Positions 36,196 through 44,647 of a DNA stretch of 64,000 nt are shown one piece after another. Below the pieces are notes generated by a model. That model was given only the letters and a program-made list of their open reading frames with translations. It made no database searches and was not told where the DNA came from. Each line of letters opens with the position of its first letter. Position 1 is the stretch's first letter. Location: the NCBI RefSeq assembly GCF_001748245.1, contig NZ_BDFO01000001.1:1411345-1475344 (forward strand), written 5' to 3'. Source of the stretch: Oligoflexus tunisiensis. GTDB taxonomy: Bacteria > Bdellovibrionota_B > Oligoflexia > Oligoflexales > Oligoflexaceae. Both the position numbers and the translations under genes were made by a program.

Positions 36196-37227
36196 ATGAA
36201 GCCTATGCTTGCACATAACCTCGTGGAATTGGTCGGTCGTACGCCTCTGCTCAAAATCCCTTCTCTCAGCCGCTTGAGCCAATGTGATATCTTCGTGAAA
36301 TGTGAGTTCATGAATCCAGGCGGATCCATTAAGGATCGCGCAGCCCTGGCCATGGTTCAGGATGCGATCGAGGACGGGCGCTTGAAACCCGGCATGACGA
36401 TCGTCGAAGGGACCGCCGGAAATACCGGGATCGGCCTCGCCATTGCCGCCAAGGCCTTTGGCTATAAGATGCTCGTGGTAATGCCAAAGGGGCAGACTCC
36501 GGAGAAGGAACGCATGATCGCTTTGCATGGCGCCGAGCTCATGCTGGTGGATCCCTGTCCCTTCAAGGATCCGAAGCATTTCTATCACACCGCGCGGCGC
36601 ATCGCCGAAGAAAAGCCTGAGCAGTATTTCTGGGCGAATCAGTTCGAGAACATCTCGAATTTCCGGGCGCATTATGATTTCACCGGACCGGAAATTCTGC
36701 AGCAGATGAGCGGTCGTCTCGATGCGCTGGTTTCCGCGGCGGGGACGGGCGGCACGATCGGGGGATGTTCGGCCTATTTGAAGGAACAACTGCCGGATGT
36801 CAAAGTTGTGCTGGCGGATCCGGAAGGTTCGGGCCTCTTTTCCTACGTAAAGACCGGCGAGTTCAAGAGCGAGGGTTCCTCGCTGACCGAAGGCATCGGC
36901 ATCATGCGTCTCGTCGCCAACTTTGCCAAGGCCAAGGTCGATGCTGCTGTGCGCGTGACGGACAAGCAATTGATAACGGTCGCCCGTTATGTGCGCGATG
37001 AGGATGGCCTTGTCCTGGGCAGCAGTTCCGCCCTGAACGCGGCCGCCGCCCTTCATACCGCTCTGCAGCTCGGTCCCGGTCATCGGATCGTGACCTTCGC
37101 CTGCGATCTGGGCGAGCGCTCCTTTTCCAAACTTTGGAATCCCGAGTACCTGAAAGCGCAGAAGCTCGAGGACGGGCTGCCCACGATGGGGCAGCTGGTG
37201 GCGCATTATCACGCGCAGAGTCTTTGA
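36196..37227 (+). CDS. Cysteine synthase / cystathionine beta-synthase family PLP enzyme
   Basis: A 343-residue fold-type II PLP enzyme. The cofactor lysine lies in GGSIKDRAAL near residue 46. The substrate loop is EGTAGNTGIGLA, where bacterial CysK typically has TSGNTG. The phosphate-binding loop is SAAGTGGTIGG. The reaction is probably beta-replacement on O-acetylserine or serine to give cysteine or a related product; the exact substrate is uncertain. No second CBS domain pair is present. AGGAG lies 12 bases before ATG 36196. The stop is three bases from the convergent kinase gene. Confidence 0.88.
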   Translation: MKPMLAHNLVELVGRTPLLKIPSLSRLSQCDIFVKCEFMNPGGSIKDRAALAMVQDAIEDGRLKPGMTIVEGTAGNTGIGLAIAAKAFGYKMLVVMPKGQTPEKERMIALHGAELMLVDPCPFKDPKHFYHTARRIAEEKPEQYFWANQFENISNFRAHYDFTGPEILQQMSGRLDALVSAAGTGGTIGGCSAYLKEQLPDVKVVLADPEGSGLFSYVKTGEFKSEGSSLTEGIGIMRLVANFAKAKVDAAVRVTDKQLITVARYVRDEDGLVLGSSSALNAAAALHTALQLGPGHRIVTFACDLGERSFSKLWNPEYLKAQKLEDGLPTMGQLVAHYHAQSL

Positions 37228-37230
37228 TTC

Positions 37231-40011
37231 CTAGCCCACAAGCGCCAGACTGTGTTCCGGTTCCAGTTGACGATAAAGGCCGCACGGCAGCCTGATTTTC
37301 AGCTGGAACGGTACAAACTGCAGGTCAGAGCGGGACGCTGGATTCAATTCAATGCTCACGCTGGCGCCTGCATTCTCCAGCCAGCGTCTCACCGCATCCA
37401 TCCCCACGCCACGGCCTGAAATTTCACTGATGCCGGAACTGGTGCTGAAGCCGGATTCGAAAATCAACTGAGCCAGGGCTTCGGGGCTGGGACTGGTGTC
37501 GGCGTGTAGGAAGCCTTTGATCAAGGCGATTTCCTTGATCATGCCGAGGGCGAGGCCACGGCCATCGTCATGGACCACGATCGCGAGCTGACGGTCGGCC
37601 TCGATTTTCAGATTGATATGAATGGTGCCCTGAGCAGGCTTGCCCGAGGCCTTGCGTTCTGCCTCGCTTTCGATGCCATGGTCCAGAGCATTGCGCAGGA
37701 TGTGAACGAAGACATTACGCAGAAGCTCCACCGAACGATGGGTAAAGCAAAAGTCGGAGCCCTCAATGTTGATTTGAGGAGGAAGCTTGCCGAGGTCCTT
37801 GGCCAGACGTGGGGCCGGCTCGCACAGTTCACGGAAAACATCGGCGGCAGGGCGGAAGGCATAACGGGCCAGACGCTGCTTCATTTGAGTCAGATAACTC
37901 GCCATGTTTTTCGAGTCCGGACTGCTCTGCAGCTCCTCGATGGCCTCCACCTCCTTCTCCAGATCCTCCACGCGAATCTCGATGCTGTCGAGCGTATGAA
38001 GTGAACGATTCAGGCGATGCGCGCTGATCCAATCATACTGGGCCAGGGAAGCTGTCACGGCATCCAGTTCCCGGGTCAGCTGTTCATGATCCCAGACCTG
38101 GTCACCTTTCTGCAAAACCGTCAGGGTGTTCTCGGCTTCATGCAGGGTATTGCTCAATTCCTTAAGGCCCAGCGAACGGGCTGCGCCCTTCATCGTATGC
38201 ATATTGATAAAAAGAATTTTGAGAACCTCGGGGCTGGACACGGCTGTGGACAGAAGACGCTGGTTCTCTTCGATAAAGTGATGAGCAGAGGTCGAGAATC
38301 GGCTGAATTTTTCCTGGCTGACGTTGATCAGCTCGGCGATGTAGTTCAGTTCCTTCTTCCGATGTTCCGCCTCCCTCTGGTAACGGCGGACTTCGGTTAC
38401 GTCCTTGCAAGTCACCAGTACTCGTTCCACCTGACCGATTTGGTTCAGCATCGGATTCCAGTCGAGCTCAAAGGTCTGCTCCGGATGCGGCGGATGGTAA
38501 TGAATTTCCCGCGGCAGGCAGTGGTCATTGGCTTCAAAGGCGATTTCGTCCTCGCCAAGACTGGCCTGCAGCGCTGATTCCGCCTGCTGCTTTTCATCCT
38601 CGCTCAAGGAACTGTTTTGAAAAAGAAGAGGCAGAGCCGGCCGGTTGTGCAGCTGATTTTGCCGAACCATGTCTTCCAGATGGTGGGAGTAGTCCTTATG
38701 GATCGAGAAATTTTCCTTCTGAATCGCGAAAATCCCGAGCTTGATGTTTTTCAGGATCGCCATGATATCCCGGGTTTTCTCCTCCACCTTGCGTTCCAGG
38801 CCGGAGTTCAACTCACGGATCTGCCTTTCCGATTCCTCCTGCGCGAGCCGCATCTTGTCGCCGAGTGCGAGGGAAATCAGAACGACTTCCACTGCCACAC
38901 CCAGGAATGAACCCCAAATCGTGAAGACATTCACGGGAATGATCGACGCCAAAGCCAGAGGATTGAGCAGGTTTCCCGTGATACTGAGCAGCCAGGCCAA
39001 GGTGAAAAAATACGCCGGACGAAAGCGCCGGTAGCAGGCCACACCCGATGCCGCCAGCACGGCAAAGGCTGTGACGAAGGCATTGACAGCCGAAATTCTT
39101 GCCGCCAGGTTATAGGAAAAGGGACAGAGCAGAACGACGAAGAAACCGATGCTACTTCCCAGATAAATCAGCCAACGAATCACCCGCGGATGATCCTTGA
39201 TATTGAGAAAGGCATAGGAAAACAGGGCACCAAACGAGGCGAAAAAGCCTGAGGACATGATAAAACCGTGGTTGGCCAGCACGGGACCGATCGAGTCCGG
39301 AAAGAACACCAGCCAAAGACCCTGGAAACCAAAAAAGTTACCCACGCCGGCCAGAATAAATCCAACATACAGGAGCGAGCTGCGGCTGCGGACACTGATC
39401 CCGAGCAGAAGGTTATAGAAGATCATGACCAGGAAAAAACCATAGACCGTTCCCAGAAAACCCGTTTCCGAAACCCGCTTCGAATGAAAGGCATCGGGTG
39501 TCCAGATCCGCAAAGGAAATTGCACCACGCCTTCGGTTTCAATACGCATAAAGTAGGTATGAACTCCGGGCGGAACGTCCACGATAAAGACCGGCAGACG
39601 GTAGGGGATTTCGCGGGCACTCAGGGGCAACTGATCGCCGGAGCGTTTTTTATTATATTGGCCATTCTCAAGCGGACTATAAAAGTCGATGTAATCCGCG
39701 TTGGGATATCCGTACTCAAGGAAAATGCGCTGGACCTGGTCGCTGCTATTTTCCATCTGAAAGCGGGCCCAGTAGGCGGAACGTGTGAAGCCAAAGTTGG
39801 GATCCTGCTGGAGACTTGGACGAAACGCGCGGCGGTCCATGGCGAAGATATCCTCAGCCTTCAGTTCCCGCTTCGCGTCCTCGAGGAAACTCAAGGAAGG
39901 TCCCACGACGAGTCCCTGCATGCTGTCCGAAATGACAATGGTTTGGGCTCCCAGCCGCTGCGGACTCACCCCGAAATACAGAAGAGCGAGCAGGAACCAC
40001 AATCTTTGCAT
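37231..40011 (-). CDS. 7TM-DISM sensor with Hpt and CheA-like histidine kinase domains
   Basis: A 926-residue membrane signalling protein. A signal peptide (MQRLWFLLALLYFGVSPQ) is followed by a periplasmic 7TMR-DISM extracellular domain (residues 30-165), then seven membrane helices (about 185-395) and a coiled coil (LAQEESERQIRELNSGLE). A PAS-like region ends in VLVTCKDVTEVRR. An Hpt-like domain has phosphoacceptor His near residue 605 in INMHTMKGAARSLG. A CheA-like ATPase follows with N box HILRNALDHGIE and G box DDGRGLALG, closing with GRGVGMDAVRRW. It lacks a CheW-like domain and a receiver. A frame upstream to 40191 has no signal peptide and is not used. Confidence 0.88.
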   Translation of the reverse strand: MQRLWFLLALLYFGVSPQRLGAQTIVISDSMQGLVVGPSLSFLEDAKRELKAEDIFAMDRRAFRPSLQQDPNFGFTRSAYWARFQMENSSDQVQRIFLEYGYPNADYIDFYSPLENGQYNKKRSGDQLPLSAREIPYRLPVFIVDVPPGVHTYFMRIETEGVVQFPLRIWTPDAFHSKRVSETGFLGTVYGFFLVMIFYNLLLGISVRSRSSLLYVGFILAGVGNFFGFQGLWLVFFPDSIGPVLANHGFIMSSGFFASFGALFSYAFLNIKDHPRVIRWLIYLGSSIGFFVVLLCPFSYNLAARISAVNAFVTAFAVLAASGVACYRRFRPAYFFTLAWLLSITGNLLNPLALASIIPVNVFTIWGSFLGVAVEVVLISLALGDKMRLAQEESERQIRELNSGLERKVEEKTRDIMAILKNIKLGIFAIQKENFSIHKDYSHHLEDMVRQNQLHNRPALPLLFQNSSLSEDEKQQAESALQASLGEDEIAFEANDHCLPREIHYHPPHPEQTFELDWNPMLNQIGQVERVLVTCKDVTEVRRYQREAEHRKKELNYIAELINVSQEKFSRFSTSAHHFIEENQRLLSTAVSSPEVLKILFINMHTMKGAARSLGLKELSNTLHEAENTLTVLQKGDQVWDHEQLTRELDAVTASLAQYDWISAHRLNRSLHTLDSIEIRVEDLEKEVEAIEELQSSPDSKNMASYLTQMKQRLARYAFRPAADVFRELCEPAPRLAKDLGKLPPQINIEGSDFCFTHRSVELLRNVFVHILRNALDHGIESEAERKASGKPAQGTIHINLKIEADRQLAIVVHDDGRGLALGMIKEIALIKGFLHADTSPSPEALAQLIFESGFSTSSGISEISGRGVGMDAVRRWLENAGASVSIELNPASRSDLQFVPFQLKIRLPCGLYRQLEPEHSLALVG

Positions 40012-40299
40012 AAGCGGAAATCTCCCTCGCAAGAACGCAATATCACACCGCCTTTGATCGACAATCCAGCGGGAAACTGCAGGGGAAATCTTACCTACTC
40101 TTCGAGAAGTAAAGATGATTCTCCAAGGACACGCCACGCGAAACCTGTTTGCCAGGACTTCGACAACGGCCAATGTCTCGACAGATCGCAATTCGAATTA
40201 ATTATAAATATTAAATAGTTATATGTTCCATGGACCGGGCACCGGCTTTGCATGCTTTCCGGTTCTGTTTTGGAATGACCTCTTAGAGGAAACCAACAT

Positions 40300-40683
40300 A
40301 TGAAAAGCGATTTAACCCTGCTCTTTAACATTTCACTTTTCGAAGATGAAGTGGAGCAGGAGTGGTCCTGGGGATTCAAGTCCTTGAAGGCTTTCATCCA
40401 GTATTTGCGCAAGGAAAGTGTGCGGGAATACAGTGAGTTTGAAGCCGAAGCCATCCGGGAACTTCTGATTCTTGATCCGGAAGCGAAAGAGACCCTGATC
40501 CATGAGTTCAATTCGGAACGCACACCCACTTTAAAGTCGCACCTGGCCCGTCACATTTTGGAATCGATGCCGTATAAACCAGCCTATGATTTCCTGGTTC
40601 AGGAGGAAGGCCTTTCCCCCCGCGATCTGCAAAAGGAGAAAGGAGTACGTGAAATGCTGAAACAGGGGATTATTCCCAGTTAA
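40300..40683 (+). CDS. Hypothetical small protein
   Basis: A 127-residue, acidic and helical protein that I do not recognise. It has no signal peptide or membrane segment. AGAGG lies ten bases before ATG 40300. The upstream 290 bp is divergent from the sensor kinase gene and includes an AT-rich stretch at 40190-40225 (AATTATAAATATTAAATAG), a likely promoter region for one or both genes. Its 3' end overlaps the convergent helicase gene by four bases. Confidence 0.68.
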   Translation: MKSDLTLLFNISLFEDEVEQEWSWGFKSLKAFIQYLRKESVREYSEFEAEAIRELLILDPEAKETLIHEFNSERTPTLKSHLARHILESMPYKPAYDFLVQEEGLSPRDLQKEKGVREMLKQGIIPS

Positions 40684-42980
40684 TCGTCGAGCGGTGGCAG
40701 GATGAGCGATTCACGGCCCACGGAAATCACCCAGAGCTGATGAATCGCCCGTGTCGCCGCCACATGCAGAAGGCGCCGATCCTCGGGCTTGTCGAGGTAG
40801 ACGCCTATATTGGCATCCGGCACGATCACATAATCAAATTCCAGGCCTTTGACCTCGGAGGCCGGTGTGATGTCGATGCCAGGACGGAATTCAAATTCCC
40901 CGCCTTCCACAAGGCGCACCTTCGGGATATCCTCCAAAAGTTTATAAAGCGAGAGCGCGTAATCCCAGGTTTTGGTGATGATCGCTATGGACGCCTGCGG
41001 CTCATTCAGCATCAGGTTGGTCAGCGTATCGCTCAGGAACACAGCCATCTGACCTTCATCAGGGAAGAGCGTGCGGGCCACAGGCAGGCCGTCGCGAATG
41101 GCCTTGGGACGCTGGGCTGGTGCCAGCGGCCCGAGGATGGCGTGCGCAAACGCTGCGATCGGTTCCGGTGAACGATAGGTGGTCTGCAGATGGTTGGCAT
41201 GGACGCGCGGCAGGCCGAGTTCATCGAGCACATGCTCCCACGAGGCGAAACTATGGGTCGGATCAATCTGCTGGGCGGCATCGCCGGCGATGGAGATCGC
41301 GGCGCCTTCCTCGAGGGCACGTCCCAGCACCTTGAGTTCCACAGTGGCCAGATCCTGCGCTTCATCGATCACCATGTGTGCGTATGTCTTCAGACGGCCA
41401 TGCCGGGAAATATCCTTGCCGGTCTTGTAATGATGCAGTTCCAAAAGAACGGCGAAATCCTCGACGTCGATGGTGTCGGCCATCGACTGTTCCTTTTCAT
41501 CCTCAATGAGCGAACGTCCATCGACCGTTTCCAATACATCGCTCGCATAGCCGCTGTACTGCTGCTCGGCATTCTGCCCCAGCTGTTCCATCACATGACT
41601 GATGGTGTCACGGATCATGCTTTCGGTGATCTGCCCATCGGAATGCGCCGCGGCCAGCTGCAAGAGTTCAAGGTTGGTGTAAAGATCGGCCCGATCCCCC
41701 ACGGTATTCATGTAACGCTTGCGGCGATCATCGAAGAACTTTTTAATGTTCTGCAGCTGCATCGGTGCAGTATGACCGGCATGGGCTTCCGCCTCCTTGC
41801 TCAGCTGCGCTTCCGCCTGATTCAGACGATCGAGCATGGTCAGGTCGGTGCGATCCCGCAGAAGCGCGTGCAGATGCTGCGAACCGGGAATGTGCCGATC
41901 GAGCTGCTTGATAATCTCTTCGATCTGTCGCCGGACGATTTCCGGGAAGAGTTTGAGGAGAGCCGGATGGCGTTTCAAGCGGCTGACATTGGACGACGTA
42001 TAGTCCGATGTGCGCCCCGGGAGGGACCGCAGCAGGCGCCGGGCCTGCACTTCAACCCAGGCATCAAAGGTCCGCACTTCCACAGCGGAAAGCCCGAGGC
42101 TATCGAGCAGTTTCCGCGAGAGACGCACAAGGCCCTCTTCGGGCACCACCACCAGGATTTTGTTCTGGGGCAGGGTATCCGGATGCTGATGATGCAGGAA
42201 CGCAATGCGATGCAAGGCCACTGTGGTTTTTCCGCAGCCGGCGCCGCCGAGAATCAGCAGGGGATCGTCGCGATCGGCCGTCAGAATACGGAACTGTTCC
42301 GGATCCAAAAGTGCGGAAACATCCGGACCGGGCGTATTGGTCAAACCCAGGCCCGATTGCAGCGTGCGGCTGGCCGTTCCCGAGCCGCCGGCAAGATTGG
42401 GTATAAAGCCGGCTGTATCCCGCACCCAGCTGCCATCATCTTTCCGGCGATAGCTCTGGCCAAAGGCATGAATGCGCACCAGTTGCCCGCGGTGAATCGT
42501 CACCACGCGCCGTTTGATGACCGTGCCCATCGCCACGCGGCCCGGCAGTTCCTCTTCATATTCCTCACCCTCGCGGTAATTGAAAAAGATCCGCGAAATG
42601 GGAGCGTGTTTCCAGTCGATAATGGGCAGCTTGCGGCTTTCCAAAAAGGTCAAATGACCGAGGAGCACCTCGCGACGCTTGCCGTTTTCCTCGAGCCCCA
42701 TATGCGCAAAGTAGGGCGATTGAATATCGGGCAGAATGCTTTTCGGCTGACGCTCCATGAGCGCTCTTTGGGTATTCATCTGATCGAAGAGAGCCGGCAG
42801 GTCCGCGGTCTTGGCCTTGGAGGCCTCTTCACGCAGATCCTCCAGGCGCTGAGCCAGATGTTCCTGGCTGGCCTGTCGCTTGCGGCGGGCTTCATAAATG
42901 GCCTCGATCACGTCGCGGAAGATCTCTTCCTCTTCCCTGATCAGGCGTTGCTCGGCGTCCGTTAATTCCAGGCTGCTCAT
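40680..42980 (-). CDS. HelD-like superfamily 1 helicase
   Basis: A 766-residue UvrD-type helicase. A long N-terminal coiled coil (AEQRLIREEEEIFRDVIEA) precedes the motor, as in HelD, the factor that removes and recycles RNA polymerase in other bacteria. Walker A is LILGGAGCGKTTVALHR, Walker B is VIDEAQDLATVELK, and later motifs include YRSPEPIAAF and GLEFDYVIVPD, ending with HVAATRAIHQLWV. E. coli HelD (helicase IV) is a related possibility. AGGAA seven bases before ATG 42980 supports the start. The binding partner cannot be shown from sequence. Confidence 0.87.
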   Translation of the reverse strand: MSSLELTDAEQRLIREEEEIFRDVIEAIYEARRKRQASQEHLAQRLEDLREEASKAKTADLPALFDQMNTQRALMERQPKSILPDIQSPYFAHMGLEENGKRREVLLGHLTFLESRKLPIIDWKHAPISRIFFNYREGEEYEEELPGRVAMGTVIKRRVVTIHRGQLVRIHAFGQSYRRKDDGSWVRDTAGFIPNLAGGSGTASRTLQSGLGLTNTPGPDVSALLDPEQFRILTADRDDPLLILGGAGCGKTTVALHRIAFLHHQHPDTLPQNKILVVVPEEGLVRLSRKLLDSLGLSAVEVRTFDAWVEVQARRLLRSLPGRTSDYTSSNVSRLKRHPALLKLFPEIVRRQIEEIIKQLDRHIPGSQHLHALLRDRTDLTMLDRLNQAEAQLSKEAEAHAGHTAPMQLQNIKKFFDDRRKRYMNTVGDRADLYTNLELLQLAAAHSDGQITESMIRDTISHVMEQLGQNAEQQYSGYASDVLETVDGRSLIEDEKEQSMADTIDVEDFAVLLELHHYKTGKDISRHGRLKTYAHMVIDEAQDLATVELKVLGRALEEGAAISIAGDAAQQIDPTHSFASWEHVLDELGLPRVHANHLQTTYRSPEPIAAFAHAILGPLAPAQRPKAIRDGLPVARTLFPDEGQMAVFLSDTLTNLMLNEPQASIAIITKTWDYALSLYKLLEDIPKVRLVEGGEFEFRPGIDITPASEVKGLEFDYVIVPDANIGVYLDKPEDRRLLHVAATRAIHQLWVISVGRESLILPPLDD

Positions 42981-43042
42981 GCGTCATTCCTCGTGTTTGA
43001 CGGGCAAAGAGCATATAGGGCGACCATGCATCTGTCCAGGGC

Positions 43043-43603
43043 TTATGAAATCGCCAGGGAAGCTGCGACGTATCGACCGTGATGAGTGAGACTCACCGGA
43101 TGGGGAAGAACGCGGCCCTTTTGCAGAATTTTTGGAATGCGATGGGTCGAGGTAATGGCCAGGTCCGTCACAGGGCACTGCAGTGTGGTCGCTGTCAGTT
43201 CCAAAAGAAGAGAGCGTGCTTTGGCACTCTGAGTAGCGGGATCAGATTCCGTGTCGAAGCTTAGGATCCGCGAATGACAGCGAACAGGATCAGCATCCGT
43301 GGCCAGCGCAAACAGCGCGTCCCCTTCCTGTCTCGTGCTGAGCCGCAGTGTTTCGGTGTGATAGCGCAGCGTGGTCATATCCGGAGATACGATAAATTCA
43401 CGGTGATGAAAGGGAATGTCCCGGGATTGCCGGATGGCTTTGTATGCCGCTTCCTTGCAGGCCCAGTAAAGCCAGAGCAAAGGTTCATCCAAGGACCAGG
43501 TCTGGTGCCGCGATTTTTCCTCGGGATTCAGAATGCGATCGACAAAACGCGGGTTGTGCTCGCGGGTGGCAGCGCGATCGACGATGTCATTGCCGAGCCG
43601 CAA
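43043..43603 (-). CDS. 4'-phosphopantetheinyl transferase
   Basis: A 186-residue enzyme that attaches phosphopantetheine to carrier-protein serines. The start is TTG 43603, seven bases after GGAGAAG; frames further upstream run through the acyltransferase gene and are not used. The opening RLGNDIVD matches the metal-binding region of the AcpS/Sfp superfamily. WACKEAAYKAIR carries the second catalytic acid and the lysine. The C-terminal half resembles the Sfp-type pseudodimer only partly. The natural target is likely the atypical ACP encoded just upstream. The 5' end overlaps the acyltransferase by 17 bp. Confidence 0.85.
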   Translation of the reverse strand: MRLGNDIVDRAATREHNPRFVDRILNPEEKSRHQTWSLDEPLLWLYWACKEAAYKAIRQSRDIPFHHREFIVSPDMTTLRYHTETLRLSTRQEGDALFALATDADPVRCHSRILSFDTESDPATQSAKARSLLLELTATTLQCPVTDLAITSTHRIPKILQKGRVLPHPVSLTHHGRYVAASLAIS

Positions 43604-44333
43604 AATACTTCTTCTCCAGGTTTTCGAGGCTATCAAACATCTGCATGGTGATTTCCTTCTGGCCGCGACGGCCCGGAAGCACTGTGCATTCACAGACCTC
43701 GACATCCAGGAAAAATTCCTCGCCATAGCGCGGGAAGAAACTGAAATTTTCCTGACCCAGGCCACGCAGGTAAACGCAGATCACCAGGGTTTTGGGATTG
43801 TCCTGCAGGAGCTGACCTACACCATAGACAGCGGCATCGCGATCCACGCGCCCGATCCGTGTGCGACCCCCTTCCGGGAAAACGCAGATGAAATCACCCT
43901 GATGATTGAGCCAGGTGACCTTCGACCAGGACAGCTTCCGTGATTCCACCGAACCATGACGTTCGATGTAAACGCATTTGCCGAGGTAACACATGAGGCG
44001 TGACAGAGGATTGACACCAAAGTTTTGGAGCTCGGGTATGTTCCAGGGAAAACGTTCAAAATTCGTGAAAAGCGAAGGAAAGGGAAAAAGAAAGCGGGTG
44101 ATCAGCATCGAATCAATCATGGTCATGTGATTCGCGCAGAGCAGCACCGGACGATTCGGATGCGCCTTCAAAATGCCATCGAGTTTGGCACGCACCGCCT
44201 CGCGATCCCGGCAGCGATAGCCTCCCGCATAGCGAAGAAGGAAGAGAAAGAGTGGGCCGAACCAAAATAAGTTGATATAGCCCCAGAATTTCTGGACGCG
44301 TAGGGATATGCGATGTCTGGCTGCGAGTTCCAC
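43587..44333 (-). CDS. PlsC-like acyltransferase
   Basis: A membrane-associated acyltransferase of the lysophosphatidate family. The catalytic motif is NHMTMID (H-x4-D) and the substrate motif is FPEGGRTRIG. An N-terminal hydrophobic segment (FWFGPLFLFLLRYAGGY) anchors it. GTG 44333 is preferred; a start at 44366 would lie inside the ACP terminator hairpin. It may transfer the product of the neighbouring ACP pathway onto a glycerol or other acceptor; that link rests on gene order. The 3' end overlaps the phosphopantetheinyl transferase gene. Confidence 0.82.
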   Translation of the reverse strand: MELAARHRISLRVQKFWGYINLFWFGPLFLFLLRYAGGYRCRDREAVRAKLDGILKAHPNRPVLLCANHMTMIDSMLITRFLFPFPSLFTNFERFPWNIPELQNFGVNPLSRLMCYLGKCVYIERHGSVESRKLSWSKVTWLNHQGDFICVFPEGGRTRIGRVDRDAAVYGVGQLLQDNPKTLVICVYLRGLGQENFSFFPRYGEEFFLDVEVCECTVLPGRRGQKEITMQMFDSLENLEKKYFAARQ

Positions 44334-44346
44334 AGTCGGGCATTCC

Positions 44347-44380
44347 AAAAAAATAACCCAGCTCAAGAGGCGAGCTGGGT
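44347..44380 (-). terminator. Rho-independent terminator after the ACP gene
   Basis: On the minus strand the perfect 9-bp stem ACCCAGCTC/GAGCTGGGT is followed by TATTTTTTT. It lies 18 bp after the ACP stop and immediately before the acyltransferase start, so downstream genes depend on readthrough or another promoter. Confidence 0.9.
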
Positions 44381-44397
44381 ACCTTGATTGCTAAGAA

Positions 44398-44646
44398 TCA
44401 GTGCAGCAGGTCTTTCACGAGCTTGACCGCATCGCCGATGGTGTTGATTTTGTCGGCGTCATCGTCGCTGATTTCGAGGTCGAAGGTGTCTTCGAAGTCG
44501 AGAACGATATCCACAAGACGTGCAGAGTTTACTTGCAGGTCGTTGATGATGTGGGTTTCAGGTCCCAGATTCTTCAGAGCATCTTCGTTTTTCGCGTGCT
44601 TCGAGATGATGCGGACGACGTTCGAGTAAATTTCCTGTTGTTCCAT
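44398..44646 (-). CDS. Acyl carrier protein, non-canonical DSL motif
   Basis: An 82-residue acidic helical protein with the ACP fold. The phosphopantetheine serine is Ser41 in DLQVNSARLVDIVLDFED; most ACPs have DSL, and here it is NSA. The second half (DLEISDDDADKINTIGDAVKLV) is typical of ACP helices II-IV. The change suggests a specialised carrier, not the main fatty-acid ACP. It starts one base after the stop of the ketoacyl synthase gene, so the two are tightly coupled, and a strong terminator follows. Confidence 0.88.
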   Translation of the reverse strand: MEQQEIYSNVVRIISKHAKNEDALKNLGPETHIINDLQVNSARLVDIVLDFEDTFDLEISDDDADKINTIGDAVKLVKDLLH

Positions 44647-44647
44647 G

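Noticed and set aside
35822..36199. 125-codon plus frame in the 600-bp gap
   Set aside because: No ribosome-binding site, no family features, and overlapping frames of similar quality on the other strand.
36190..37212. Antisense frame opposite the cysteine synthase-like gene
   Set aside because: Shadow of the well-supported PLP enzyme; composition is not protein-like and no start signal is seen.
41190..42965. 591-codon plus-strand frame opposite the helicase
   Set aside because: A long shadow frame caused by GC-rich third positions in the HelD-like gene.
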